Shown: positions 8,889-18,190, counted from the stretch's first letter. The stretch is 64,000 bases of DNA from Cryobacterium sp. Y50 (GCF_002929805.1 NZ_PJJM01000105.1:124001-188000); one strand, 5' to 3'. Notes: a model not told the origin generated them from the sequence alone. Program-made: numbers and translations.

Positions 8889-9665
8889 CTACGTGACCAG
8901 CAACACGGCCGCGGCCGTCAGCGCGACGATCACGAGAATCGTGCGCAGCACTGGAGCGGGCAGGCGCCGCCCGATTCTGGCACCGAGCCAGCCGCCGAGG
9001 GCTGAGCCCACGCCGATCAGGAGGACAATCATCCAGTCGACCGTGCCGCTGGAGATAAAGATCACCGACGACACGACGTTGGCGACACCGGCCAAAACGT
9101 TCTTGGCCCCGTTGGCGCGGTGCATGTCGGTCGACCAGAGAATCCCGAGGAGGGCGAGAAGTACAACGCCCTGGGCTGCACCGAAATAGCCGCCGTACAC
9201 GCCCGTCGCCAGCACGCCGAGGCTGAGACCAATCGTCACCGGGCGGGTGTCGGCATGGGTTGCGGCAGATTTGCGCCGCACGAATCGCGCGATGCGCGGC
9301 TGAATTGCGGAGAGCACACCCGCAAGGATCAGCAGGTACGGAACGACCATGGAAAATGCGGATGCCGGCAGAACCAGCAGCAGGACGCCGCCGACGATCC
9401 CGCCGATGGCGGAGAAGATGGCCATGAGCCCCACGGCGCGCCACTGCCCCTGGAGTTCTCGACGGTAGCCGTAAGCGCCAGTGACGGAGGCCGGTACCAG
9501 GCCAACGGTGTTCGACACATTCGCGGTGATCGGAGGGATGCCAAGGGCGAGCAGGGTCGGAAAAGTGATCAGCGTGCCTGCGCCGGCCACCACGTTGATG
9601 ATTCCGGCCACGATCCCCGCCACGAAGATAATCGAGCCATTGAGCAGGCCTATCTCAATTTCCAT
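8889..9665 (-). CDS. TauE/SafE family sulfite exporter-type membrane permease
   Basis: A 258-residue integral membrane protein with about eight hydrophobic helices and the two TauE/SafE repeats (GIVAGIINVVAGAGTLITFP near the N-terminus and GVYGGYFGAAQGVVLLALLG in the second half). The family moves small organic or sulfonated anions across the membrane, with the direction and substrate varying. The start at 9665 is the first Met before helix 1. The gene is divergent from the Opp-like operon across a 90-bp gap that holds the ATAC-N-GTAT repeats, so both may answer to one regulator. Confidence 0.9.
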   Translation of the reverse strand: MEIEIGLLNGSIIFVAGIVAGIINVVAGAGTLITFPTLLALGIPPITANVSNTVGLVPASVTGAYGYRRELQGQWRAVGLMAIFSAIGGIVGGVLLLVLPASAFSMVVPYLLILAGVLSAIQPRIARFVRRKSAATHADTRPVTIGLSLGVLATGVYGGYFGAAQGVVLLALLGILWSTDMHRANGAKNVLAGVANVVSSVIFISSGTVDWMIVLLIGVGSALGGWLGARIGRRLPAPVLRTILVIVALTAAAVLLVT

Positions 9666-9698
9666 GGGTGTTGTCCTATTCGTAGACGATCTGTCTCT

Positions 9699-9716
9699 AT
9701 ACCGTATACAGTATCC
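9699..9716. promoter_or_regulatory. Candidate GntR-type operator, two overlapping ATAC-N-GTAT palindromes
   Basis: The divergent promoter region between the TauE permease and the Opp-like operon contains ATACCGTAT (9699-9707) and ATACAGTAT (9706-9714), two overlapping palindromes 7 bp apart. The same core, ATACTGTAT, stands before the CoA-transferase gene at 26962. Such short symmetric TAC/GTA half-sites fit regulators of the FadR branch of GntR. A GntR gene closes this operon at 17075. Confidence 0.55.
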
Positions 9717-9755
9717 AGACAACGGACAGACTTTTTCATTACTTCCACTGGAGAC

Positions 9756-11309
9756 ATGATGCTTCGAAGAACGTTGAACATTGGTTGTATAGCCGCGGCA
9801 TCGTTGATGTTGGTTTCGTGTGCCTCTACGCCCTCGGCCTCGCCCAGCGCCGACGAAGTCGTGGCTGGTGGAATTGCCGTTGTCGCGCTGTCGGACGAAC
9901 CGGACACGTTGGACCCCACGGTCGCCAACACGTTTGTGGCCAGGGTCGTGTTCACCGCTTTCTGCGAGAAACTCTACGATTCCAACGACAGCCTCGAACT
10001 CGTGCCGCAACTGGCTGCGTCCCTGCCGGTCACCAGCGCTGACGGTCTGACGGTTGATATCGCGCTGCGTGAAGGCATCCTCTTCAACGACGGAACACCC
10101 TTCAATGCGGATGCCGTGAAGATCACCCTCGACCGCAACCTCACGCTCGATACCTCCTCGCGTAAGAAGGAACTCGCTGCGCTGCAGAGCGTTGAAGTCG
10201 TTGATGAGAACAATATTCGCCTGACCCTCTCGCGCCCATTCAGCCCCCTGGGTGCACAACTCGCCGACCGTGCTGGGGCGATCATGTCGCCCACGGCACT
10301 TGAGACGCTCGGCCTCGACTTTGGAACCGACCCGGTGTGCGTTGGCCCGTTCGATTTCACGGACCGGGTTCCCGGAAGTGAGATCAACTTCACCAAGTCT
10401 GACTATTACTACGACAAGGACCTGGTCAAGCTCGATGGCGTGACCTATAAGTTCATCACCGACCCGAACATTCGGGCGGCGAACCTGCGCTCATCCGATA
10501 TCAACGTTGCAGAACGCCTCAACGCGAGCGATGTCGATCAGCTGGACGCGGACGGAGTCGACGTCCTCGACGTCAGCGCCATTGGCTACCAGGGCCTGAC
10601 CATCAATACCGACCCAACAATGTCGTCCAGCCCCCTGGCCAGCTCGGTCGAACTGCGCAAGGCCTTCGAACTCAGCATTGATCGTGATGCCCTGAACACG
10701 GTGGTCTTCGCCGGTCAGACCACGCCGGACTGCGTGCCGTTGCCGAAACAAATGGCGTTCCGACCCGATGACATCCAGTGCACGGACTTCGACTCCGACG
10801 CCGCCCGCGCATTGGTCGAGGCATCGGGCGAGACGCTCCCGATTCCGGTAGAACTGCTGATCCCCGCGCGCCCGACGGACCAGAAAACGGCTGAAGTCAT
10901 CCAGCAAATGGCGAACGATGTTGGCTTCGACGTCACGATCAAGCCGGTCGAGTTCGTCTCGGCGCTTGACCTGGGCCGGGCCGGCGACTTCGACATGTTC
11001 CTGATCGGGTGGTCTGGCCGCATGGACCCGGACGGCGACATGAACGACCTGCTCACCACCGGCGGCACCAATAACTACTCGCAAATGGCTGATTCCGAGG
11101 TGGATTTCCTGATCTCCGAGGCGGCGTCCGTCACCGAAACGGATGCCCGCCAGGACCTCTACGGGCAGGCCCTCGATCGGATCGATGAGATCAAGCCGCT
11201 CATCTACCTGTATCACGACACCTGGTTCCTCGGTCTGGCCGATATCACCGGGGTGGAGTACTCCGCCGACGCGATCCCGCGCTTCAAGACCGCTGAACTG
11301 ACCAAGTAG
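9756..11309 (+). CDS. ABC transporter substrate-binding lipoprotein (peptide/Opp family, SBP family 5)
   Basis: A 517-residue extracytoplasmic solute receptor. The N-terminus has two Arg, a hydrophobic stretch and a lipobox ending in C22 (LMLVSC), so it is lipid-anchored. The SBP_bac_5 signature is present in the region ALREGILFNDGTPFNADAVK. It begins an operon of five transport genes and would deliver peptides or similar solutes to the two permeases encoded next. The start at ATG 9756 follows a CTGGAG ribosome site; a second ATG comes directly after. Ligand not predictable, although the gamma-glutamyltransferase at the operon end suggests gamma-glutamyl compounds. Confidence 0.93.
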   Translation: MMLRRTLNIGCIAAASLMLVSCASTPSASPSADEVVAGGIAVVALSDEPDTLDPTVANTFVARVVFTAFCEKLYDSNDSLELVPQLAASLPVTSADGLTVDIALREGILFNDGTPFNADAVKITLDRNLTLDTSSRKKELAALQSVEVVDENNIRLTLSRPFSPLGAQLADRAGAIMSPTALETLGLDFGTDPVCVGPFDFTDRVPGSEINFTKSDYYYDKDLVKLDGVTYKFITDPNIRAANLRSSDINVAERLNASDVDQLDADGVDVLDVSAIGYQGLTINTDPTMSSSPLASSVELRKAFELSIDRDALNTVVFAGQTTPDCVPLPKQMAFRPDDIQCTDFDSDAARALVEASGETLPIPVELLIPARPTDQKTAEVIQQMANDVGFDVTIKPVEFVSALDLGRAGDFDMFLIGWSGRMDPDGDMNDLLTTGGTNNYSQMADSEVDFLISEAASVTETDARQDLYGQALDRIDEIKPLIYLYHDTWFLGLADITGVEYSADAIPRFKTAELTK

Positions 11310-11339
11310 CTCGAAAACCGATACGGAACGGCTGGACCA

Positions 11340-12293
11340 GTGGCTCGCTTCATGCTCCAACGGGTGATCACCTCGATCGTCACGCTGTTTCTCGCCAGCA
11401 TCGTCGTCTTCGTCGGGGTTCGCCTTCTTCCCGGTGACCCCGCCCTGGTGCTGGCGGGCGAGACCGCTGATCCAGCCGTTGTCGCGGCAATCCGGGAACA
11501 GTTCGGTCTCAATCAGCCGATCTGGATTCAATACTTCAACTACGTGGGGCAGGCGCTGCAAGGAAACTTCGGGGTGTCCACCCGAGACCGCATTCCCGTT
11601 GCCGAAATTTTGCTGCAGCGGCTGCCCATCACCCTCGAACTGGCCGGGCTGGCCATCCTGGTCGGTGTACTGATCGGTTTGACGGCGGGCATCGTATCGG
11701 CCGTGAAGCGCGGAAGTTTCGCAGATTACGCCGCCAACGCGTTCGGTCTCATCGGGCTGTCCGTGCCGCACTTCTGGCTCGGGATGCTGGCCATTCTGTT
11801 CTTTGCCATCAATCTGCAGGTCCTTCCCGCCTCCGGATACGTGGCGTTCACAGAAGATCCGGGCGAAAATCTGAGACGAATGATCCTCCCGGCTCTGGTG
11901 CTCGGTACCGGACTGTCGGCGGTCTTGATGCGGCAAACCCGAGCGGCTCTGCTGGGACAGCTGTCGGCCGACTACGTGCGAACGGCACGGTCGAAGGGTG
12001 TTAGCCGTAGTCGCGAAGTCAAGCACGCTCTGCGCAACAGCCTGACGACGGTCGTCACGGTGCTCGGACTCCAACTCGGCGCGCTCATTGGCGGCGCCAT
12101 CATTACGGAGCAGATCTTCGTCATTCCTGGCTTTGGCAAGCTCATCATTGACGCCGTGTCGGCGCGCAACTATCCCGTCCTCCAGGGTGCCGTACTCGTA
12201 GCCGTCACCGGGTACGTTCTGGTCAACTTGGCGGTCGATATCGCCTATGCCTACCTGAATCCCCGTATGCGCCTGGCTGGAGGAGCTCGATGA
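11340..12293 (+). CDS. ABC transporter permease (DppB/OppB type)
   Basis: A 317-residue inner-membrane permease with six predicted helices. It has the N-terminal signature LPGDPALVLAGE, a long first periplasmic loop, and the EAA loop in the segment ADYVRTARSKGVSRSREVKH that contacts the ATPases. GTG 11340 is the start, 30 bp after the binding-protein gene, and the end overlaps the next permease by 4 bp. Confidence 0.95.
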   Translation: MARFMLQRVITSIVTLFLASIVVFVGVRLLPGDPALVLAGETADPAVVAAIREQFGLNQPIWIQYFNYVGQALQGNFGVSTRDRIPVAEILLQRLPITLELAGLAILVGVLIGLTAGIVSAVKRGSFADYAANAFGLIGLSVPHFWLGMLAILFFAINLQVLPASGYVAFTEDPGENLRRMILPALVLGTGLSAVLMRQTRAALLGQLSADYVRTARSKGVSRSREVKHALRNSLTTVVTVLGLQLGALIGGAIITEQIFVIPGFGKLIIDAVSARNYPVLQGAVLVAVTGYVLVNLAVDIAYAYLNPRMRLAGGAR

Positions 12294-13177
12294 GCCAGAA
12301 ATTGATCACGGCCAAACGGAAAACCGTCAGCAGCATACCGCGACCGCGGTGGCAGCGCGTTGTTCGGCGTTTCGCCCGGCGCCCGATGGCCGTGACCGGA
12401 TTGATTCTCGTCGTCGGCTTCGTGCTGTTCGCCCTGCTCGGGCCGATCCTGTTGTCCGATCCGAACCAGCAGGACTTCGCCGCCATCCTCCAGACACCCT
12501 CGCTTGCGCATCTGCTGGGCACCGATGATCTGGGCCGGGACGTGTTCGCTCGAATCGCCAACGGCGCCCGCGTTTCGCTCATGGCCGGCGTCATGTCCAC
12601 GGCCTTAGCACTGATCATCGGCATCACCATTGGCCTGATCACCGGCTTCTACCGGGGCTGGGTTGACGTCATCGTCATGCGCATCGTCGATGTGATGCTG
12701 GCCTTCCCCTTCCTCATCTTCGCGGTCGGACTGGCGGCGATTCTCGGCGCATCTCTCACGAACGTCATCATCGCGCTGGCGGTGTCGCAGGTTCCAGAGG
12801 TGATCCGCATCGCGCGTGGCGAGGCGATGGCGATTCGGGAACAGGAATTTGTCAGCGGCGCTGTCGCCGACGGCGCACGTGACGGGACGATCATGTTCCG
12901 GTATATCGCCCCCAACGCTATGGGCGCGTTCATCGTGCAGGCGACCGTCGCCATCCCGGCGGCCATCATCGGCGAAGCCACGCTGAGTTTTCTCGGCCTG
13001 GGCGTTCAGCCACCAATGTCGTCCTGGGGGATCATGCTCACCAGCGCGCAGCAATACCTGGCCCAGGCACCGTACCTGGCTCTCTTCCCCGGAATCGCCA
13101 TTGCCCTCACTGCGCTCGGTTTCAATCTGCTCGGCGATGGACTTCGCGATGTACTCGACCCCAAGGAGACCCGATGA
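12290..13177 (+). CDS. ABC transporter permease (DppC/OppC type)
   Basis: A 295-residue permease that pairs with the DppB-like protein. The N-terminal OppC_N segment (RPMAVTGLILVVGFVLFALL) is followed by the GTDDLGRDVFARI motif that typifies OppC/DppC proteins, and the EAA-loop region has ARGEAMAIREQEFVSGA. It overlaps both neighbours by 4 bp (ATGA), consistent with tight translational coupling in the transport operon. Confidence 0.95.
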   Translation: MSQKLITAKRKTVSSIPRPRWQRVVRRFARRPMAVTGLILVVGFVLFALLGPILLSDPNQQDFAAILQTPSLAHLLGTDDLGRDVFARIANGARVSLMAGVMSTALALIIGITIGLITGFYRGWVDVIVMRIVDVMLAFPFLIFAVGLAAILGASLTNVIIALAVSQVPEVIRIARGEAMAIREQEFVSGAVADGARDGTIMFRYIAPNAMGAFIVQATVAIPAAIIGEATLSFLGLGVQPPMSSWGIMLTSAQQYLAQAPYLALFPGIAIALTALGFNLLGDGLRDVLDPKETR

Positions 13178-14160
13178 GCGTGTTGGAGGTCGAACACCTG
13201 CGGGTTGAGTTCGGCACGGAGAATGGGCCGGTCATCGCCGTCAAAGATGTGTCGTTCACGCTGGAGAAGGGAGAGATCCTCTCGCTCGTAGGCGAGTCGG
13301 GCTGCGGAAAATCTACGGTGGCCATGTCCATCCCCCGACTTCTGGGCGATTCACACGTCACCCTCGGTGGATCGGTGCACCTGAACGGTGTCGATCTGTC
13401 CGCATATTCCGAAAAGCGGATGCAGGAGGTGCGTGGCAAGGAAATCTCGGTGGTCTTTCAGGAACCGATGACCTCGTTGAATCCCGCGTACACCGTGGGA
13501 AACCAAATTTCAGAGGTTCTGCTGCAGCATGAGGGGCTGTCGCGGCGAGCTGCCCTGGCGCGCGCCGTCGAGCTGCTCGAACTGGTGGGGATTCCTGATG
13601 CGCAGCGTCGAACGGCCGCTTTCCCGCACGAACTGTCCGGCGGTATGCGGCAGCGGGTCATGATCGCTATCGCCGTGGCGTGCAACCCGCTCGTACTGAT
13701 CGCCGATGAGCCCACCACCGCCCTTGACGTGACGATTCAGGCCGGTGTGCTCGACATCTTCCGTCGGCTGCGGGACAATCTGGGCACGTCCATCGTGCTC
13801 ATCACGCACGACCTCGGCGTGGTCGCCGATATCGCAGACCGGGTGGCGATTATGTACGCCGGTCGAATCGTAGAGATGGCGTCAACGGCCGAAATCTTCG
13901 CAGCTCCCACCCACCCCTACACGCGTGGACTGCTCGGTGCGCTGCCGTCGCGGGCGATCATGCAGGCCAATGGCCGCCGACGCCTCACCGACATTCCCGG
14001 CCTGGTGCCCTCACCGTCGACCGACCCGGACCAGTGTCAATTCGCCCCGCGTTGCGCCAGCGCCAGCATCGAGTGCACCGCCGCCCGACCCACTGCGGAG
14101 CCCGTCGCGGTCGGGCACACCGTGTCCTGTTACCACCCCGCAGTAGGAGCGATGCTATGA
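13174..14160 (+). CDS. ABC transporter ATP-binding protein (DppD/OppD type)
   Basis: A 328-residue ATPase subunit. Walker A is GESGCGKS (about residues 40-47), the ABC signature is LSGGMRQRV, and Walker B lies in VLIADEPTTALD. The C-terminal oligopeptide-transporter extension with Cys-containing CQFAPRCASASIEC and a later SCYHP is present; in this family these Cys residues bind an iron-sulfur cluster. It overlaps the permease before it and the second ATPase after it by 4 bp each. Confidence 0.95.
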   Translation: MSVLEVEHLRVEFGTENGPVIAVKDVSFTLEKGEILSLVGESGCGKSTVAMSIPRLLGDSHVTLGGSVHLNGVDLSAYSEKRMQEVRGKEISVVFQEPMTSLNPAYTVGNQISEVLLQHEGLSRRAALARAVELLELVGIPDAQRRTAAFPHELSGGMRQRVMIAIAVACNPLVLIADEPTTALDVTIQAGVLDIFRRLRDNLGTSIVLITHDLGVVADIADRVAIMYAGRIVEMASTAEIFAAPTHPYTRGLLGALPSRAIMQANGRRRLTDIPGLVPSPSTDPDQCQFAPRCASASIECTAARPTAEPVAVGHTVSCYHPAVGAML

Positions 14161-15194
14161 GCGAGCAACCAGTCCTCGAGGTTTCCAACCTGGTGAAGCA
14201 CTTTCAATCCGGTTCGCGGTTGGGCGGAGGGCGCACGGTGGTTCGGGCCGTCGACGGCGTCGATCTGACCATCGGGCGTGGTGAAATTCTCGGCCTGGTC
14301 GGTGAATCCGGTAGCGGAAAATCCACCGTCGGCAGCTGTATCGCCCGGCTCACACAGCCCACTAGCGGAACGATTCGTCTGCTGGGCCGCGATATCTCCA
14401 CGCTGAGTCGACGGGAGATGCGCCCGCTCCGCTCCGAAGTGCATGTCGTGTTCCAGGACCCGTACTCGTCGCTGAATCCGCGCATGACGGTCGGCCAGAT
14501 CGTCACCGAGCCGTTGCGTCAGCATCACCGTGGCGGTCGGGCGGAGCGCAACCGGATCGTCTCCGACATGCTCGAACGCACGGGGCTCAGTCTGGAGCTG
14601 GTAGGCCGCTACCCGCATGAACTGTCCGGCGGCCAGCGCCAGCGGGTTGCACTGGCCCGCGCGCTGGTGCTCGGCCCGTCACTCGTGATCGCGGACGAAC
14701 CGGTTTCGGCGCTCGACGTGTCGGTGCAGGCATCCATTCTCAACGTCATTCTCGATTTGCAGGTCGAACTAGGATTCTCCTGCTTGTTCATTACCCATGA
14801 CCTGTCGGTCGTTGAATTCATCAGCGATCGCATCGCGGTGATGTATCTGGGAAAAATCGTAGAAACGGCGACGCGAGCTGAGCTGTTTCGTGACCCGCAG
14901 CATCCGTACACGCAGGCGCTGCTCTCGGCTGCGCCAATGGCTGACCCCTCCAGCGCTCGCGGTCGTGAGCGCATCATTCTCAGCGGAGACCTGCCGAGTC
15001 CGACCGAAGAAATAAGTGGATGCCCGTTCCACGCCCGTTGCCCGGTTGCGATTGATCGCTGCCGAACCGAGGTGCCGCGTCTGCTCGGCGTAACGAGCCC
15101 CGAACACCAGAGCGCATGCCACCTCGTCACCGCAGAAAACGGTGCACCGCACATTAAACAAGGAGACAAGAATCTTGTTCACAACGCGTCCTGA
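14157..15194 (+). CDS. ABC transporter ATP-binding protein (DppF/OppF type)
   Basis: A 345-residue ATPase partner of the DppD-like subunit. Walker A is GESGSGKST (residues 49-57), the signature is LSGGQRQRVALARAL, and Walker B is in LVIADEPVSALD. The C-terminal CPFHARCPVAIDRC motif and a late Cys-His are the family's cluster ligands. The start at 14157 overlaps the upstream stop as ATGA. Its last 20 bp overlap the start of the gamma-glutamyltransferase gene, which links transport and hydrolysis in one transcript. Confidence 0.95.
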   Translation: MSEQPVLEVSNLVKHFQSGSRLGGGRTVVRAVDGVDLTIGRGEILGLVGESGSGKSTVGSCIARLTQPTSGTIRLLGRDISTLSRREMRPLRSEVHVVFQDPYSSLNPRMTVGQIVTEPLRQHHRGGRAERNRIVSDMLERTGLSLELVGRYPHELSGGQRQRVALARALVLGPSLVIADEPVSALDVSVQASILNVILDLQVELGFSCLFITHDLSVVEFISDRIAVMYLGKIVETATRAELFRDPQHPYTQALLSAAPMADPSSARGRERIILSGDLPSPTEEISGCPFHARCPVAIDRCRTEVPRLLGVTSPEHQSACHLVTAENGAPHIKQGDKNLVHNAS

Positions 15195-16953
15195 ACTCAT
15201 CGGAAACGTCGGCATGGTGGCATCAACCCACTGGATCGCCTCGGCCACCGGAATGAGCGTGCTCGAGCGCGGCGGTAATGCCGCCGATGCCGCGGTCGCC
15301 ACCGGCTTCGTACTGCAAATTGTTGAGCCGCACCTCAACGGACCCGGTGGCGAGGTTCCGATTCTGGTCTGGTCGGAAACCGATCAGCAGGTATCCACCA
15401 TTTGTGGTCAGGGCGTGTCGCCAGCTGCGGCAACGATCGAGGCCGTGACCGGGTTGGGCCTTGACGTGATGCCGGGGACGGGCCTGCTGCCCGCGGTCGT
15501 GCCGGGTGCCTTTGGGGCGTGGACGCTGCTCTTGGAACTACACGGAACGATGACGCTGCGTCAGGTGCTCGAACCGGCCATCCACTATGCCGAGGAGGGG
15601 CATCCACTGCTCGAGCGGGTATCCGCAGCCATCGGAACGATGCAGGAGCTGTTCACGAACGAGTGGCCCAGCTCAGCTGCGACCTGGATGCCGGGTGGGC
15701 AGGTGCCCGCAGCGGGGAGTTGCTTCCGAAATCCCGTGCTGGCCACGACCCTGCGCCGGATAATTTCGGAGTCCGAAGCTGCCGGCGGGTCGCGAGAAGT
15801 GCAAATCCGCGCGGCCAGGGATTGCTGGTACCGCGGGTTTATCGCCGAAGCCATCGGCGATTTCTGTGCCCACAATGAGGTGATGGACACCTCGGGGGAG
15901 CGTCATCGGGGGCTGTTGACCGCCGACGACCTGGCCCGGTGGGAGCCGACGGTTGAACAGCCGCTCACCTACGATTATCACAACTACACCGTCTGCAAGA
16001 CGGGCCCATGGGGGCAGGGACCCGTTTTTCTGCAGCAGCTTGCGCTTCTCGAAGGCTTCGATCTGACCGCGATGGGGCCCGGCTCCGCTGATTGGGTGCA
16101 CACCATCCTCGAGAGTTGCAAACTCGCGTTTGCCGATCGCGAGGCCTGGTACGGCGACCCGAATTTCACCGACGTGCCCATGGCGGCATTGCTCAGCGCG
16201 GAATACAACGCCCAGCGGCGCTTGCTAATCACCGACACCGCGTCCGTGGAACTGCGCCCCGGTAACCCCGGTGGAGCCCAGGCGCGACTGCCGCGCTACC
16301 CGGCGTCTCCAGCTGGATATGAGAATTTGATCGGATCCGGCGAGCCGACGATCGCTAAGTCGGGGGAAACCCGCGGGGACACGTGCCACGTCGACGTTGT
16401 CGATTCCAACGGGATGATGATCTCGGCCACGCCCAGTGGTGGCTGGATGCAATCCTCGCCGACCATCCCCGCGCTGGGCTTCTGCCTCAGCACTCGCGCA
16501 CAAATGTTCTGGCTTCAGGAAGGCTTGCCGAACTCCCTGCGCCCCAGCGCTCGCCCACGAACCACGTTGACGCCGTCCTTCGCCCTGCGCGACGGCAAGC
16601 CGTGGCTCGCGTTCGGAACGCCGGGTGGCGACGCGCAGGATCAGTGGTCGTTGAACTACTTCCTGAACCTCGTGCACGGGGATATGAATCTCCAGGAGGG
16701 TATCGATGCGCCCGGTTTTCACTCCACCCACATGCCCAACTCCTTCTTCCCACGGGATGCGCATCCAGCCGAGGTGTATCTGGAGAGCCGGTTTGATTCG
16801 GCCGTTCTCGACGAGTTGCGGTGCCGCGGTCACCTCGTCGTGGTCGGTGAGCCCTGGTCCGAAGGGCGAGTGAGCGCTGTGGCGCGCGATGGCGGCTGGC
16901 TCAAGGCCGCGGCCAACCCCCGGGGCAACCAGGGCTACGCCGTCGGGCGCTAG
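15175..16953 (+). CDS. Gamma-glutamyltransferase family protein
   Basis: A 592-residue Ntn-type enzyme that splits itself into two subunits and then hydrolyses or transfers gamma-glutamyl groups. The predicted nucleophile is T403 in RGDTCHVDVVD, where family members have a conserved Thr; the large-subunit hallmark GGNAADAAVATGF lies near residues 30-42. The TTG start at 15175 follows an AAGGAGA ribosome site. There is no signal peptide, unlike secreted E. coli Ggt, so it should act in the cytoplasm on solutes brought in by the transporter whose last gene it overlaps. An enzyme of the related cephalosporin-acylase type is possible. Confidence 0.9.
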   Translation: MFTTRPELIGNVGMVASTHWIASATGMSVLERGGNAADAAVATGFVLQIVEPHLNGPGGEVPILVWSETDQQVSTICGQGVSPAAATIEAVTGLGLDVMPGTGLLPAVVPGAFGAWTLLLELHGTMTLRQVLEPAIHYAEEGHPLLERVSAAIGTMQELFTNEWPSSAATWMPGGQVPAAGSCFRNPVLATTLRRIISESEAAGGSREVQIRAARDCWYRGFIAEAIGDFCAHNEVMDTSGERHRGLLTADDLARWEPTVEQPLTYDYHNYTVCKTGPWGQGPVFLQQLALLEGFDLTAMGPGSADWVHTILESCKLAFADREAWYGDPNFTDVPMAALLSAEYNAQRRLLITDTASVELRPGNPGGAQARLPRYPASPAGYENLIGSGEPTIAKSGETRGDTCHVDVVDSNGMMISATPSGGWMQSSPTIPALGFCLSTRAQMFWLQEGLPNSLRPSARPRTTLTPSFALRDGKPWLAFGTPGGDAQDQWSLNYFLNLVHGDMNLQEGIDAPGFHSTHMPNSFFPRDAHPAEVYLESRFDSAVLDELRCRGHLVVVGEPWSEGRVSAVARDGGWLKAAANPRGNQGYAVGR

Positions 16954-16991
16954 TTGCACGGGGCACGGAGCGAGGCGTCCAGAGAACTGCG

Positions 16992-17013
16992 GCATAATCA
17001 ACATTGCTTATGC
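16992..17013. promoter_or_regulatory. Candidate autoregulatory inverted repeat before the GntR gene
   Basis: GCATAA and TTATGC form a perfect 6-bp inverted repeat with a 10-bp spacer in the 121-bp gap between the gamma-glutamyltransferase stop and the GntR start. Its position suits an autoregulatory site, but its core differs from the ATAC-N-GTAT repeats. Confidence 0.3.
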
Positions 17014-17074
17014 GCGCCGGGCGGCGGCAGATGACGATCCGCGATGCAGGAACGGCCAAGGAGGAGTAGTTGAA

Positions 17075-17791
17075 GTGTGGGACGTCTTAGAGTCGAAAGG
17101 GGATGATTTGAGCACGTTGGGCTTGCTCAAAGCTGCGCAAACCCTCGGCGAACGGGTTTACGAGGTGTTGGAAGAGTCCATTGTCGACGGTGTCATCGCA
17201 CCGGGTTCCCACCTGCGTGAAGACGAAGTCGCCAGGCAGCTGGGCGTGAGCCGAAACCCGGTGCGTGAGGCCATTCAGCGGCTCGTGCACGACGGATTCG
17301 TCGAACACCGGGCGGGCAAGAAGGGTGCGTTTGTGCACGCCCCCAGTGACAAAGAAGTGCAGGAGGTTTTCCACGCCCGCTCACTGTTGGAAAGCGACTG
17401 CGCACGGTTGGCCGCCGAAAATATTTCAGATATCGATTTATCCCGACTCCAGGAACTGCTGGGGCATGGTGATGCGGCGATCGCGGCCCAGGACGCCAAG
17501 CACCTGCTGGAGCTCAACGACCGTTTTCACAATATTGTCGTGAAGGCCGCCGACAATTCGGTGATTGCGCGAATGCTGGGAGTGCTGCAACGACGAATTC
17601 GCTGGTATTTCTACCAGGTCGTCGTCACGCGGGCCGCCGGCTCGTGGGATCAACACCGCCAGATTTACGAGGCGCTGCGTGACCATGACGGCGACCGGGC
17701 AGCGGTGTGCATGATGGCTCACGTCATGCAGACCGCCGCGACCATCCGTGATCACCAAGACACGGTGGAGGGCGCTGGCCTTCCCAACTAG
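17075..17791 (+). CDS. GntR family regulator (FadR/FCD subfamily)
   Basis: A 238-residue transcription factor. The N-terminal winged helix (about 20-85) reads LGERVYEVLEESIVDGVIAP, then HLREDEVARQLGVSRNPVREAIQRL. The C-terminal FCD ligand domain has the usual metal-binding His pattern (LNDRFHNIVVKAA and later HRQIYEALRDHD). The start is GTG 17075, 9 bp after AAGGAGGA. It closes the transport/gamma-glutamyltransferase cluster and is the best local candidate for controlling it, possibly through the palindromes at 9699-9716. Effectors of this subfamily are usually small organic acids. Confidence 0.92.
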   Translation: MWDVLESKGDDLSTLGLLKAAQTLGERVYEVLEESIVDGVIAPGSHLREDEVARQLGVSRNPVREAIQRLVHDGFVEHRAGKKGAFVHAPSDKEVQEVFHARSLLESDCARLAAENISDIDLSRLQELLGHGDAAIAAQDAKHLLELNDRFHNIVVKAADNSVIARMLGVLQRRIRWYFYQVVVTRAAGSWDQHRQIYEALRDHDGDRAAVCMMAHVMQTAATIRDHQDTVEGAGLPN

Positions 17792-17939
17792 CCAGCGCAA
17801 CCTTGACAAGAGCGCACCGCAGGCTTTTTTTCCCTGCGAGAAGAGGCCACACGATGCACCCTCCGCAGGTCAGTATTGTCCGCAGCACTCCATTTATCGG
17901 GTATTTGCGAGAGTTCGACGCTCCGGTGGCTCTGGTGGT

Positions 17940-18190
17940 CCAGGCCTTTTTCATGATTCGCACGCCCTCGTCGAGGCGGGCCAGGCGCTCGCCGGGTAGG
18001 GGAAACCCGTAACCAGAGGCTCGCCACTCGTGCTCGTACCAGCCAGCTCCAATGCCCATCTCTCCCAAATAAATTCCCAGGTACCGGCATCGGCGTGGGC
18101 GGCCAGGCGGCTCATGGTTGCCCACTGCTCGGCAGGTTCGATTCCGACCAGATCGCGGCGCCAGCCCCGGGGATACAAACAGTATGAATC
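17940..18190 (-). pseudogene. Remnant of an LLM-class (F420/FMN luciferase-like) oxidoreductase gene
   Basis: Two fragments of a luciferase-like oxidoreductase are visible in different frames. An upstream piece reads DLVGIEPAEQWATMSRLAAH. A downstream piece reads MGIGAGWYEHEWRASGYGF, then ERLARLDEGVRIMKKAWT, the classic LLM segment. The beta-strand region normally between them, and both ends of the protein, are missing. Nothing else is recognisable between the GntR stop at 17791 and the next gene at 18307. Confidence 0.55.
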
